Assembly (NCBI GenBank): GCA_016185425.1
Contig: JACPNQ010000035.1
Coordinates: forward strand, 188,001 to 252,000
Source of the DNA: Acidobacteriota bacterium
GTDB taxonomy: Bacteria; Acidobacteriota; Terriglobia; Bryobacterales; Bryobacteraceae
DNA length: 64,000 bases
Direction: 5' to 3'
Shown here: positions 1 to 8,290 of the stretch, piece by piece
How positions within the stretch are numbered: position 1 is the first letter of the stretch
Layout of the letters: each line of letters opens with the position of its first letter
Translations under genes and position numbers: made by a program
Notes under the pieces: model-generated
What the model was told of the DNA's origin: nothing
What the model saw: only the letters and a program-made list of their open reading frames with translations
Database searches by the model: none

Positions 1-377
1 GCGCGAGCGAGAAATAGCTTCCCGCCCAACCATGCGCACGGTAGCGCCGTCACCACCAGGGCAACCGGATACCAACGCGGACCGAATTCCGGACCCGCAC
101 TCCAAGTTGCGGCGGCGCCCGCGGTTGCCACTATAGAGCCAACCCCACCCAGCCACAGCGCGTGCGCCATCGGCCTGTTCGGCGCAAGCCTCGCCGCAAG
201 GTAGCTGCCCCAAATCGCAAACGCCGTCCGGTAAGCCGTGGCCAGCCCGAACATAGAGTCGGACATCACTTTCCCCCAAACGGGAAACACTCCGGTCAAG
301 TGCAGCAGCATATCGACTCCTAGAGACAGTGCCGCCACAGCGGCAAAGCCCACAAAGACAGCAACGAAGCTCTTCAT
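1..377 (-). CDS. Membrane protein, C-terminus cut by window edge
   Basis: An open frame begins with ATG at 377 and runs off the left edge with no stop (about 125 residues visible). It starts with a hydrophobic segment (MKSFVAVFVGFAAVAALSLG) and shows at least three further hydrophobic stretches separated by short polar loops, so an integral inner-membrane protein of four or more helices is likely. The start overlaps the stop of the upstream DNA glycosylase gene by ATGA (374-377), which suggests translational coupling. I do not recognise the family; no catalytic motif is visible in the part present. Confidence 0.6.
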   Translation of the reverse strand, partial: MKSFVAVFVGFAAVAALSLGVDMLLHLTGVFPVWGKVMSDSMFGLATAYRTAFAIWGSYLAARLAPNRPMAHALWLGGVGSIVATAGAAATWSAGPEFGPRWYPVALVVTALPCAWLGGKLFLAR

Positions 378-1060
378 TTCGGTCTCCTCGCAAATTCGCG
401 CAGTGCGTCCTTCCCTACCCATCGCGCTCCGGCTGATTCCGATGCGGCCAGCCGCTTAGCCACCGCCATTGCTTCCTTCTCTACCACCGGACCACGGCTG
501 CTAACGCGGCGCAATGCCCAGCTAATCCCCTTCTTCACGAAGTTCCTGTCATCGGCCGCGCCTTGCTCAATCAACGCGAGGCCGCGCAGAAACTGCGCAT
601 CGCCTGCCTTCTTGTCGTGCCCCGCCAGGCTCGCCAGCAACGCGAAACCCGCCCGCTTTACGAACTCCTCTTCCACTGGACACCACTCGTCCACCTTTTT
701 CCATGCGTGCGGCGTCTGGTCGAAAAGTTTGAAGCACAGCGTGTCGCACACGCCCCAGTTGTCAAAGTCCTTGCACCAGCGGTCCATCTGCGCCGCCGTC
801 ACCTTCGCCGGTTCGTCCACGAAGGCCGTGAGAAGGCGGGCCTCATACCATCCCGTCTTCCACAGCGCCTGCGCCAGTCCATGGCTCCGCCCCAACTGCT
901 TGGCAATCTTTTGTATGTTCGCCATCGACACGCCGATCGGCTTCGTCGCATCGATCCCAAATCGCTTCAAATTCGCCATATCGTGCGGCGTGGCGTGCGT
1001 CCGCAACATCGCGAGCGCCGCCTCCGCATCCGGCTGTGCACCTGCCGTTTTCCGCGCCAT
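374..1060 (-). CDS. DNA alkylation repair protein, AlkD-like HEAT-repeat glycosylase
   Basis: 228 residues, typical length for the AlkD family (PF08713), which removes positively charged alkylated bases such as 3- and 7-alkylpurines without base flipping. The sequence is a run of helical repeats. Trp102 and Asp106 in FDNWGVCDTLC and Trp214 in ARWVGKDAL match the conserved Trp-Asp-Trp set that lines the AlkD DNA cleft, so activity is likely retained. The start ATG at 1060 lies 3 bases from the end of the AHSA1 gene, so it probably belongs to a minus-strand operon with the ArsR and AHSA1 genes upstream and the membrane protein downstream. A cytoplasmic enzyme. Confidence 0.88.
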   Translation of the reverse strand: MARKTAGAQPDAEAALAMLRTHATPHDMANLKRFGIDATKPIGVSMANIQKIAKQLGRSHGLAQALWKTGWYEARLLTAFVDEPAKVTAAQMDRWCKDFDNWGVCDTLCFKLFDQTPHAWKKVDEWCPVEEEFVKRAGFALLASLAGHDKKAGDAQFLRGLALIEQGAADDRNFVKKGISWALRRVSSRGPVVEKEAMAVAKRLAASESAGARWVGKDALREFARRPK

Positions 1061-1063
1061 CTC

Positions 1064-1540
1064 CTATACCATCGACGCAACCAGCTCTTCCAGCCGGTCG
1101 TAACCCATCGCCATACCCTGCTCCATCGGCGTCTTCATCACGGCATCCCGTATCTCCTTCGACTCGTAGATGATCGTCTGCGTCAACGTCGTCACGCCGT
1201 TCGTCTCCTCAAGCAGCACCGTGCTCATCGCCTCGCCCGGATACCACGGCTCGTCGAACTTCTCCGTCGAAACCAGCTTCTCGTCCATCACAAACTCAAC
1301 CAGCTTGCCGCTCATTCCCATCTGGCGCCCGTCTTCATGCCGCCACACATAGCGGTACGGCGCGTCCACGCGCAGCTCCGTCTCGCACACCACCATCGAC
1401 CAGCCGGGAGGCCCGAACAGCCACCGCCGAATCAGCTCCGGCTTCGTGAACGCTTCAAATACAAACCGGCGCGGCGCGTTGAATACCCGCGTAACCAGGA
1501 TCTCGTTGTCGCCCTTCGCGGTCAAAGTCATTCGATTCAT
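1064..1540 (-). CDS. SRPBCC/AHSA1-domain protein
   Basis: 158 residues starting MNRMTLTAKGDNEILVTRVF. This is the AHSA1-like START/Bet v1 fold (FNAPRRFVFEAFTKPELIRR, then WLFGPPGW), a hydrophobic-cavity ligand-binding domain. I chose ATG 1540 over the longer open frame because it gives the family's usual N-terminus and overlaps the TGA of the ArsR gene as TGATG. An ArsR regulator followed by an AHSA1 protein is a recurring pair in Acidobacteria and Bacteroidetes. The ligand is unknown; a role in binding or altering a small hydrophobic compound sensed by the ArsR partner is inference. Confidence 0.85.
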   Translation of the reverse strand: MNRMTLTAKGDNEILVTRVFNAPRRFVFEAFTKPELIRRWLFGPPGWSMVVCETELRVDAPYRYVWRHEDGRQMGMSGKLVEFVMDEKLVSTEKFDEPWYPGEAMSTVLLEETNGVTTLTQTIIYESKEIRDAVMKTPMEQGMAMGYDRLEELVASMV

Positions 1541-1908
1541 CAGTTTTTTCCTTTCGCGCTCTTCGCGCCGCGTCGCCTTTCGTTCGCCTTCATCTCCTCC
1601 AGCAGCGCGTCCAGCCGCAGGAAGTTCGCCTCCCAAATCTCCCGGTAACTCTCCAGCCACTCATTCGCGGCCGCCAGTGGCTCCGGCTCCAGCCGCCTCG
1701 GCCGCCGCTGCGCGTCCCGTCCGCCGGAGATCAGCCCCGCGCGCTCCAACACCTGCAAGTGCTTGGAGATCGCCGGCTGGCTCATCGCGAACGGCTTTGC
1801 CAGCTCCGTCACCGTCGCTTCGCCTTGCGCCAATCGGGCCAGTATCGCCCGCCTTGTAGGATCGGCGAGCGCCGCGAAAGTTGCATCGAGTTGCTGAGTT
1901 CCATACAT
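1540..1908 (-). CDS. ArsR-family transcriptional regulator
   Basis: 122 residues from ATG 1908 (MYGTQQLDATFAALADPTRR), the usual N-terminus for the SdpR/ArsR subgroup; an in-frame ATG at 1962 would add 18 atypical residues. The winged helix-turn-helix is clear: TVTELAKPFAMSQPAISKHL with the recognition helix at SQPAISKHLQVLERAGLI. No metal-binding Cys pair (the ELCVCDL-type motif) is present, so this is not an arsenic sensor; the AHSA1-coupled members are thought to respond to other signals. A near-perfect palindrome 9 bases upstream of the start (1917-1928) is a candidate self-regulatory operator. Confidence 0.9.
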   Translation of the reverse strand: MYGTQQLDATFAALADPTRRAILARLAQGEATVTELAKPFAMSQPAISKHLQVLERAGLISGGRDAQRRPRRLEPEPLAAANEWLESYREIWEANFLRLDALLEEMKANERRRGAKSAKGKN

Positions 1909-1916
1909 AACTAATC

Positions 1917-1928
1917 GGTGATATAACC
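1917..1928. promoter_or_regulatory. Candidate ArsR operator, imperfect palindrome
   Basis: GGTGATATAACC is self-complementary at 10 of 12 positions. It sits 9 bases upstream of the ArsR ATG (1908), in a short AT-rich patch. Autoregulation through a site in this position is usual for ArsR-family repressors; assignment is inference. Confidence 0.35.
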
Positions 1929-1976
1929 ACTTCATTATGCAAGCGGACTCGCGCCGGGTCAATATTTTTTTCCGCG

Positions 1977-2606
1977 CTAGATCGATCGTTCGCCCGAACC
2001 CGCCGGCGCCCGCCGCGTCTTCTGCAAATACGCCTGCGCCGAGCTCCGTATCTCCGCGCCCTCATGGAACAGCCACATCTTCGTCGCGTACCAATCGATC
2101 CGCAGCTCCCGCGTCTGCCCCTCCAACCCCTTCGGACGGTTCTCGAAAATGTCGTGCATCACCACATGCAACAGCTCGTGGACGCACGTGTTCACGGAAA
2201 CAAACGGAATCTGGTGCCCGTGCGCGCGCGGTAACGCGATCAGACACAAATGGTAACCGTCATACTGCGTGGTAACGCCTGCCAATCCCCGCCCGTGGTC
2301 CCACTCCACCGGAATCACGCCGGTCAGCACAAAGTTGATCACTCCATACGCCAGCCCCGTGAATACGGGCCGGCCACTCGGTGCCCGCTTCACCTCCCCC
2401 ACACCCTGTCCGCTCTGAATCTGAATACCGCAGCGGCGGAAATCCTCCACCGCTTGCGGCCAGATCTTTGCCGAAAAGTTCTGCAACAGTTCTGGCGCCA
2501 GCTTCGCCCGCTTATCGACAAGCAGATAGACCGGTACGCGCACAGGTTCGGCGGCCAGAACGGCCCCAGCGGCCGCGGCCGCCGCCAATAGCGCTCTGCG
2601 CGTCAT
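1977..2606 (-). CDS. Secreted putative zinc metallopeptidase, HExxH
   Basis: 209 residues. The N-terminus (MTRRALLAAAAAAGAVLAAE) is a signal peptide with two arginines, so export by Sec or possibly Tat is expected. The core holds TCVHELLHVVMHDIFE: His143-Glu144-x-x-His147 is a zinc-protease consensus, with His151-Asp152 close behind as a possible third ligand (HExxHxxxHD). A long N-terminal beta-rich stretch carries VYLLVDKRAKLAP. I cannot place it in a named peptidase family; the spacing differs from classical metzincins (HExxHxxGxxH/D). Divergently transcribed from the sigma-factor gene with 40 bases between the starts. Confidence 0.6.
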   Translation of the reverse strand: MTRRALLAAAAAAGAVLAAEPVRVPVYLLVDKRAKLAPELLQNFSAKIWPQAVEDFRRCGIQIQSGQGVGEVKRAPSGRPVFTGLAYGVINFVLTGVIPVEWDHGRGLAGVTTQYDGYHLCLIALPRAHGHQIPFVSVNTCVHELLHVVMHDIFENRPKGLEGQTRELRIDWYATKMWLFHEGAEIRSSAQAYLQKTRRAPAGSGERSI

Positions 2607-2646
2607 AAAACTGTTATAACTCTCCGCGTCAAGCGACTATATCGTT

Positions 2647-3177
2647 GTGCGGCAAGAAACCGATCCAAACCGCGAACAACTCTACGCCGGCGCAACAGCC
2701 GAATTCGGCCGCGCCCTGGACCGCCTTGCCGCCGGCTACGAAGCCGATCCTGTCAAGCGCCTCGACCTTCGTCAGGAAATCCACCTCAACCTCTGGAAAA
2801 GCCTCGACGGCTTCGATAACCGCTGCTCTCTCAGAACCTGGACTTTTCGCGTCGCCCACAACGCCGCCGTCTCCTACATCAACCGCGAACGCCGCAACAA
2901 CGCCGCCCTCATCGGTCTTGAGGAGATCGAGCACACCGCTCACACCCCCGCGTGGGAGCCGGATATCGATCACCGCCGCGCCCTCGAAAGGCTCTCCCAA
3001 CTCATACGCAAATTGAAGCCGCTCGACCGGCAGATCATGCTGTCCTACCTCGAAGAAATGGATACTGCCTCCATCGCTGAAATTACCGGCCTGTCGCCCG
3101 CCAACGTCGCCATGAAAGTCCACCGCGTGAAAAACATCCTCTCCCGCCGCCTCCACAAGGAGCATCACAATGTCTGA
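2647..3177 (+). CDS. RNA polymerase sigma factor, ECF-like
   Basis: 176 residues from a GTG start (2647). Region 2 is visible at about residues 40-85 (LRQEIHLNLWKSLDGFDN, then RTWTFRVAHNAAVSYINR) and region 4 at about 125-166 (LDRQIMLSYLEEMDTASIAE, then GLSPANVAMKVHRVKNIL). Region 3 is absent, as in ECF sigma factors. The downstream membrane protein overlaps its last codons (3170-3177), the arrangement expected for a sigma factor and its membrane-bound partner. What triggers it is not visible. Confidence 0.9.
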   Translation: MRQETDPNREQLYAGATAEFGRALDRLAAGYEADPVKRLDLRQEIHLNLWKSLDGFDNRCSLRTWTFRVAHNAAVSYINRERRNNAALIGLEEIEHTAHTPAWEPDIDHRRALERLSQLIRKLKPLDRQIMLSYLEEMDTASIAEITGLSPANVAMKVHRVKNILSRRLHKEHHNV

Positions 3178-3727
3178 ATCCCACGATCCCGGCACGCTCT
3201 GGCGCAATCAGCCCGTCGAGAACCTTGCCGTCAATCTCGAACGCCTCACCAACCGCCGCACCCAGCGCCTCTTCCATTCCACTCGCTGCGAGATTCTCGT
3301 TAGCATCTGCGCGGCCTTCTTCTTCACGGCCGGGCTCAATTGGCGGCTTGCTTCTTACCGTGATCCCCTTCCGCTGTACGGTCTCGCCGCGGTGGTCCTA
3401 TGGTCCGCGATCACTATCTACGTCTTTCGGGACCGCATATGGAATGCGCGTCCGGACGCTCTCTTCGCCACGGGTGTCGACCACTATCGCCGGCTGCTCG
3501 AACGCCGCCGTGACCATCTGCGCAACGTGTGGATATGGCACGGCCCGCTGTACCTCGCCATCGCCCTGTTCGTTGCCGTGGGGATCAAATACGTTGGCTT
3601 GGAACGGCTGCGCAATGCGATTCCCTTCCTGTCGCTACTGGTCTTGTGGATCGTCTTCGGCGTCGTCTGGCGGCATCGCCAGGCGGCCGGGCTCCAATCG
3701 GAAATCGACGAATTGAAGGGCTTATGA
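3170..3727 (+). CDS. Four-helix membrane protein linked to the sigma factor
   Basis: 185 residues. Four likely transmembrane helices at about residues 40-58, 67-86, 122-143 and 150-168, with a soluble N-terminus of about 38 residues and a charged loop (DHYRRLLERRRDHLRNVWIW) between helices 2 and 3. The ATG overlaps the sigma-factor gene by 8 bases and its own stop overlaps the hydrolase start by ATGA, so the three genes are one transcription unit. By position it could be an anti-sigma factor or membrane sensor, but no ZAS zinc motif is present and the family is not recognised; the role is inference. Confidence 0.75.
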   Translation: MSESHDPGTLWRNQPVENLAVNLERLTNRRTQRLFHSTRCEILVSICAAFFFTAGLNWRLASYRDPLPLYGLAAVVLWSAITIYVFRDRIWNARPDALFATGVDHYRRLLERRRDHLRNVWIWHGPLYLAIALFVAVGIKYVGLERLRNAIPFLSLLVLWIVFGVVWRHRQAAGLQSEIDELKGL

Positions 3728-4695
3728 AAGCACTCCTCCTCATAGCGCTGGCGCTCTCCCTCCTCCCCGCGCAGGAACACAAGACCCACTGGGTCACCGT
3801 CGAAGAAGGCGTGAAACTGGAAGTCCTCGAATGGCCTGGCGAAGGTACGCCTGTCGTACTCCTCACCGGCTCCGGAAACACCGCGCATGTATACGACGAG
3901 TTCGCTCCGAAGCTCAGCGGCTGCTGCCACGTCTACGCGGTGACCCGCCGTGGCTTCGGCCATTCCAGTCACCCGTCGTCCGGCTTCGACAACAAGCGTC
4001 TCTCCGAGGATGTGCTGCAAGTCATCCACGCGCTCAAGATCGAAAAACCCGTTCTCATCGGCCACTCCATGGCCGGCGGAGAGCTGACCACTCTGGGCGC
4101 AACGCACAGCGAGGAACTCTCCGGCCTCATCTACCTTGACGCCGGAGCCGACCCCGCCGACTTCCCCTGGAGCGACCCCGCCTACCGCGAAGCAGTCGGC
4201 AAGCTGCAAAAGCTGTCCCCACCCAAGCCCTCGCAAACCGCGGACAAGCGCAAGAACTCCTATCAGGCCTACCGCGCCTGGCAACTGGAACAAGATGTAT
4301 TCGCGTTCTGCGAGCATGAAGTCCGCAACATGTACGACTTCAACCCCGACGGCGCCATCGGGGCCTACCGCACGCCCAACACCGTTCGCGACGCCATCGA
4401 CCGAGGCTCCGTCAAACGCGACTACAACGGCATCCGTGTCCCGGTACTGTCCATCTTCGCCACGCCCGCCCCCCTCGGCGCGGAAGCCCGCGCCCGCGGC
4501 CCCGAGTTCCTCGCCGCCGGCAAAGTCGAAAATGACATGCGTCTCGCCTTCATCCGCCGTTACCAGGCCAGCCTCCGCAAAGCCGTCCCCAACGCCCGCA
4601 TCCTCGAATGGCCCGGAGCCAGCCACTATCTATTCCTCGCGCAGGAGGCGCAGACGCTCCAGGAAGTTCACGACTTCATCCGCGCTCTGCGCTAG
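3724..4695 (+). CDS. Secreted alpha/beta hydrolase
   Basis: 323 residues starting MKALLLIALALSLLPAQEHK, a clear signal peptide, so it acts outside the cytoplasm. The fold shows the oxyanion loop (VVLLTGSGNTAHVYDEF), the nucleophile elbow GHSMAG with Ser115, a likely acid in IYLDAGADP (Asp139) and His301 in PGASHYLF. The hydrolysed substrate (ester, lactone or peptide) cannot be read from sequence. The start at 3724 was chosen because it gives the signal peptide and the ATGA overlap with the preceding gene; the frame is open 195 bases further upstream but that extension lies inside the neighbour. Confidence 0.85.
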   Translation: MKALLLIALALSLLPAQEHKTHWVTVEEGVKLEVLEWPGEGTPVVLLTGSGNTAHVYDEFAPKLSGCCHVYAVTRRGFGHSSHPSSGFDNKRLSEDVLQVIHALKIEKPVLIGHSMAGGELTTLGATHSEELSGLIYLDAGADPADFPWSDPAYREAVGKLQKLSPPKPSQTADKRKNSYQAYRAWQLEQDVFAFCEHEVRNMYDFNPDGAIGAYRTPNTVRDAIDRGSVKRDYNGIRVPVLSIFATPAPLGAEARARGPEFLAAGKVENDMRLAFIRRYQASLRKAVPNARILEWPGASHYLFLAQEAQTLQEVHDFIRALR

Positions 4696-4700
4696 CCCTC

Positions 4701-6356
4701 TCACCCCACCGGCAACCTCACATGAAACACCGCTCCCCGCGGCGCCGCGGACGTCGCCCAGATCTCCCCCCCATGATCGATCACCGTTTCCCTGCTCAAC
4801 GCTAACCCCAGGCCCAACCCATTCTTCTTCCCAAAACTCGAGAACGGCTGGAACAACTGGTCGTGCATCTCTTTCGCAATCCCCGGCCCCTGGTCCGCTA
4901 CTGTAATATGCATGGCGCCGTTCTCTCTCCCCGCGCGAATGGCCACCGTCCCACCGTTCGGCATCACCTCCACCGCGTTCGCAATCAGGTTCACAAACAC
5001 CCGCTCCATCCGCCCCCGGTCGACATTCGCTTCCAGCTCTTCCGGAACCTCCACCGCGAATTGAATATGCGCCGCCACCGTCTCTTGGCTCATCACCGCT
5101 GCCTGCACCAGGTCCAGAATATTGCAGCTCTCCCGCTCGCTCCGCTTTCCCTTCGACGCATCCAGCAGTTCGCGCAGCATCTCCAGAATCCGCCGCGAAG
5201 CCTTGTAAATGTTCTCCGCCAGCCGTTTGTTATGCGCCAGCGGCAGCTCGCTGTCCACCATCATCTCCGCGCCGGAATAAATCGCCGCCAGCGGGTTGCG
5301 CAGGTCATGCACAATGCTCGATGCCAACCGTCCCACCGTCGAAATCCGCTCATGCCGGATCAGCTCTCGCTGGGCATCCTCCAGCGATCCCGCCATCTGA
5401 TTAAATGTCGCCGCCAGCCGCCCGAATTCGTCCTTGCTGCCCGCCACCCTCTCTGGAATCCGGTGCGACAAATGCTGCTTCGACAACTCCGACGCTGCCC
5501 GGTCCAATTCCGAGATCGGCGCCATAATCCGGTTCGCCAGCAGATAGCCCAATAGCAGACTCAACAGCAACGACGACGCCCACATCAGCAACAAGTCCCG
5601 CCTTAGCCGCGCCAGCCGTTGACCCGCCGCTCCAAACGTCCGGGCAATAGTCAACTTCCCCACCGGCAGCCCATCGAGCCCCATCAGATCTCGCTCAATC
5701 CGCGCGTCGTCCGGCGAAATCTCCCCCACAGTTCGCGCGAACGGCCCGTTTGGTCCCGAGAACACGAACTCGCTCCCGCCCGTCGACTGCTTCATCGATT
5801 CGGCAGTCGTGTCGGTCACCGGATACCCGGCCACCAGCACGCTGATCAGCGCTGGCCCGCGGGCGCTGTCGACGAACACCGGCGTCAGAACCAGCCGGAA
5901 CAGCATTCCCTCCTGCACATGGTACCCGGAAACCTGCCGTGGCGCTGTCGGAACCACCGCCGCTTCTACCGGCCACTTCTGCAACAGCGGCGTCCCCGAT
6001 AACACCGCGATCGTCGCTCCCCGGGGATCCGCCACCAACACGAACGTCGACTCCTTCAGCGCCGGACTCAAATAGGAGCCCAGCTCCGTCGCTGAATCCC
6101 GAATTGTCGCCGGATCGCCCGTCCCGAATGCTGCCCGCACATTCGGCAGGCTCGAAAGCAGTAGCGCCGCGGACCCGATCATCTCCTGCCGCGCCTTCAA
6201 CACCGATTCATACGCCTGGAAGCCCGCCGTCACTTCCTCTTCCAGGCTCCGCGTTGCGCTCTCCACCGCGTGGCGCTGCAACAGCCATCCGGCCACACCG
6301 AACAATCCGGTCACGATCCCAAACACCGACAGCCAAATCTTCCATCGCAATGGCAT
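4701..6356 (-). CDS. Membrane sensor histidine kinase with HAMP domain
   Basis: 551 residues. TM1 at about 8-25, a periplasmic sensor of about 225 residues (26-253; Cache-like alpha/beta pattern), TM2 at about 254-274, HAMP at 275-327, HisKA with phospho-acceptor His350 (IVHDLRNPLAAIYSGAE), and HATPase_c with N box (FVNLIANAVEVMPNGG), G1 (DQGPGIAKE) and G2 (GLGLGLALS). It is the last gene of a minus-strand operon whose first gene is an OmpR-type regulator, so the regulator is its probable partner. The cupredoxin gene ends 7 bases upstream. The signal is not known; copper, redox state or substrate taken in by the operon's porin are possible. Confidence 0.93.
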   Translation of the reverse strand: MPLRWKIWLSVFGIVTGLFGVAGWLLQRHAVESATRSLEEEVTAGFQAYESVLKARQEMIGSAALLLSSLPNVRAAFGTGDPATIRDSATELGSYLSPALKESTFVLVADPRGATIAVLSGTPLLQKWPVEAAVVPTAPRQVSGYHVQEGMLFRLVLTPVFVDSARGPALISVLVAGYPVTDTTAESMKQSTGGSEFVFSGPNGPFARTVGEISPDDARIERDLMGLDGLPVGKLTIARTFGAAGQRLARLRRDLLLMWASSLLLSLLLGYLLANRIMAPISELDRAASELSKQHLSHRIPERVAGSKDEFGRLAATFNQMAGSLEDAQRELIRHERISTVGRLASSIVHDLRNPLAAIYSGAEMMVDSELPLAHNKRLAENIYKASRRILEMLRELLDASKGKRSERESCNILDLVQAAVMSQETVAAHIQFAVEVPEELEANVDRGRMERVFVNLIANAVEVMPNGGTVAIRAGRENGAMHITVADQGPGIAKEMHDQLFQPFSSFGKKNGLGLGLALSRETVIDHGGEIWATSAAPRGAVFHVRLPVG

Positions 6357-6363
6357 GGCCTAT

Positions 6364-7050
6364 CTACTTCTTTCCAGCGTAAGGTCCGTTCTCCAATGGC
6401 ACCGGCGGATAGTCGCCGCCGTGCTTGTTTTTGTGCCCCACTTCCAGATACCCGCTTTCGGAAATCTTCACCATTCCCAGATCCTGATCCGAAGTAACCG
6501 AGATTCGCCGTTCCAGCGCCGCCAGCGTCTTCTCCGTCGCCCGCTCATGGAACACCTTCAACGTGTATTCCCCGGCGGGTACGTTGTCAATCCGGAACGA
6601 CCCGGCCGCAGCCGATGTTGCGAAATACGGGCTTGGAACTACAACAATAACCGCACTCATCTGCGCATGGATGTTACAAAATACCCGGACAATCCCCTCT
6701 CGCCGAAAAGTTATCTTTTGTGACGTGCCCGGCGCATAGAGTCCTGTATCGAACGGCTGTCCGGCGAAATTCGAAAAGGCGTTGTGAAAAATCGGGTCGT
6801 GATTGGGAAAATCCACCTGGGAGCCCACCGGAACGGCCATAACGTGCGGTAGAAACCGCTTGCTCCGTTGATCCAGGGTGAACTTCGCCGGCGCCGGCGC
6901 ATTCCTCCCCGCCACCGGCTCCAGCCACACAACGACCCCTTCCGCCGAGCCCTTCTTCTTGGCGTCAATCAAATCCACCTTGCCTTGGATGGCCGCTGCC
7001 GCCATCACGGCCGCGCCCAGGCTAAAACAGGTAAGCAATCGAAAGGTCAT
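6364..7050 (-). CDS. Secreted cupredoxin-like copper protein
   Basis: 228 residues with a signal peptide (MTFRLLTCFSLGAAVMAAAA). The plastocyanin-type core spans about 38-140. Type-1 copper ligands can be assigned: a His in FPNHDPIFHN (His84 or His89) and the C-terminal loop VFCNIHAQM with Cys125, His128 and Met131. After it follows a carboxypeptidase-regulatory-like stretch (FRIDNVPAGEYTLKVFHE) at about 150-185. Periplasmic electron transfer or copper binding is expected. The start overlaps the porin gene by 29 bases. Placed between a porin and a histidine kinase, it may deliver a redox or metal signal; that is inference. Confidence 0.85.
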   Translation of the reverse strand: MTFRLLTCFSLGAAVMAAAAIQGKVDLIDAKKKGSAEGVVVWLEPVAGRNAPAPAKFTLDQRSKRFLPHVMAVPVGSQVDFPNHDPIFHNAFSNFAGQPFDTGLYAPGTSQKITFRREGIVRVFCNIHAQMSAVIVVVPSPYFATSAAAGSFRIDNVPAGEYTLKVFHERATEKTLAALERRISVTSDQDLGMVKISESGYLEVGHKNKHGGDYPPVPLENGPYAGKK

Positions 7051-8290
7051 AACGGTTCATTCGCCGGTTCGCAATTCCAATGTAATTACTGCGTATCTGC
7101 ATGCCTTCAAAGGTCAACACCACGTTCGGAGCCACCCGGTACATCACGTTCCCTCCGCCGCTCCGGTTCCGGCCGTTCTGTCCGCGGTTTAGGTCCGCAT
7201 CGCGATCGTCGTGAATCCCCGCGAACCAGTTGAAGGTCAGCCGGTTCGTCGCCGGAATCGAAATCTGCGCCCATCCCCCGGTCGTATGCACAGTGTTCAC
7301 CGTCCCATTCGCGGCCACCCGGAAGCTCTGCCGCAACGCGCCCAGGTGATGCACATTCTCACCGTTAAAAAAAGTGCCGCTCAATGATAGCCGTGGGGCC
7401 GGCGTAATTAGCCAGTCCATGGAAAAGATCCGCGATGGCAGGCTCTGACTCCCCACGCGGGACTCGGAGAAATGCCCCCCAACGCCGATCTCAAAATTCC
7501 GGTCCGCGCTCCACGTCTTGCCCACAACACCGCGCAGCTCCAATCCGGGCCGCCGGCGGTTATTCAACAGATTCGCCGGTGCGCCCGTCAAGTCTTCCGC
7601 GGTTTGCATGACCGCTGCCTGGCCCTTAAACCAACCCGCCCGCTGTTCAAACCGGACCTGCGGCTGCCAGCGCCACAGATTCCCCGACGCGGTGAGCGGC
7701 GAGACCCCCACATAAGCCATCGAGCTCGGGTCGTGAGGAGAAATCAGCGGCTTCATAATCCCCGCGCTGAAGGACCGCGTCGCCCAGTTAACCGTGAAGT
7801 CAGCCGTCCGCACACGGAACGGCGGAGAAGCGCCTTCCGTACTCCCATCCCAGAAGTCCATGAACAGCGAGCCCGAGACCTTCCCGCCCCATAGCGCCTC
7901 CGCTCCGTGATAGCGAAGCCCGATTACCGATTGCCTCACCGTCGCGCCGGCGGCCGCTCGACCGGGCGTAGCTGCCGCCGCCGTCGGCACGTCCACGCCA
8001 TTCGCTCCTCGCGTGTTGTAGAAGCTCTGAAAGAGCGCCATGCCGGTTAGCGTGATCGGAAACCGGCTGGACGCCTCCACTTTGGCGGAGGCCTGCTCTT
8101 CCACTCTCCGCTCAACGACATCGAGTCTTTCCGGAACGCTCGGCTTTCCTTCCACTATCTCCCGGAGTTGTTTCACTTCCTGCTTCAACTCCCGGTTCTC
8201 CGACTCAAGCTTGTCGAGCCTCGCCAAAATCAACGTCAGGTCCTGTGCGGCCATCGGGACCGCTGCGAGCATCAATATCCACTTACGCAT
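7022..8290 (-). CDS. Outer-membrane porin-like beta-barrel with N-terminal coiled coil
   Basis: 422 residues. A signal peptide (1-15) is followed by a heptad-rich coiled coil at about 20-72 (ILARLDKLESENRELKQEV) and then alternating beta strands to a terminal aromatic residue (SIAYLF), the usual C-terminus of outer-membrane barrels. Coiled coil plus barrel is seen in trimeric porins that anchor to peptidoglycan. The gene overlaps the CheY-like receiver gene by 8 bases and the cupredoxin gene by 29 bases. The solute is unknown. An outer-membrane place is inferred from strand pattern and C-terminal Phe. Confidence 0.8.
   Translation of the reverse strand: MRKWILMLAAVPMAAQDLTLILARLDKLESENRELKQEVKQLREIVEGKPSVPERLDVVERRVEEQASAKVEASSRFPITLTGMALFQSFYNTRGANGVDVPTAAAATPGRAAAGATVRQSVIGLRYHGAEALWGGKVSGSLFMDFWDGSTEGASPPFRVRTADFTVNWATRSFSAGIMKPLISPHDPSSMAYVGVSPLTASGNLWRWQPQVRFEQRAGWFKGQAAVMQTAEDLTGAPANLLNNRRRPGLELRGVVGKTWSADRNFEIGVGGHFSESRVGSQSLPSRIFSMDWLITPAPRLSLSGTFFNGENVHHLGALRQSFRVAANGTVNTVHTTGGWAQISIPATNRLTFNWFAGIHDDRDADLNRGQNGRNRSGGGNVMYRVAPNVVLTFEGMQIRSNYIGIANRRMNRYDLSIAYLF

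Noticed and set aside
563..1648. Plus-strand frame of 361 codons opposite the AlkD and AHSA1 genes
   Set aside because: Arg/His-rich composition, no domain; both opposite genes have family motifs.
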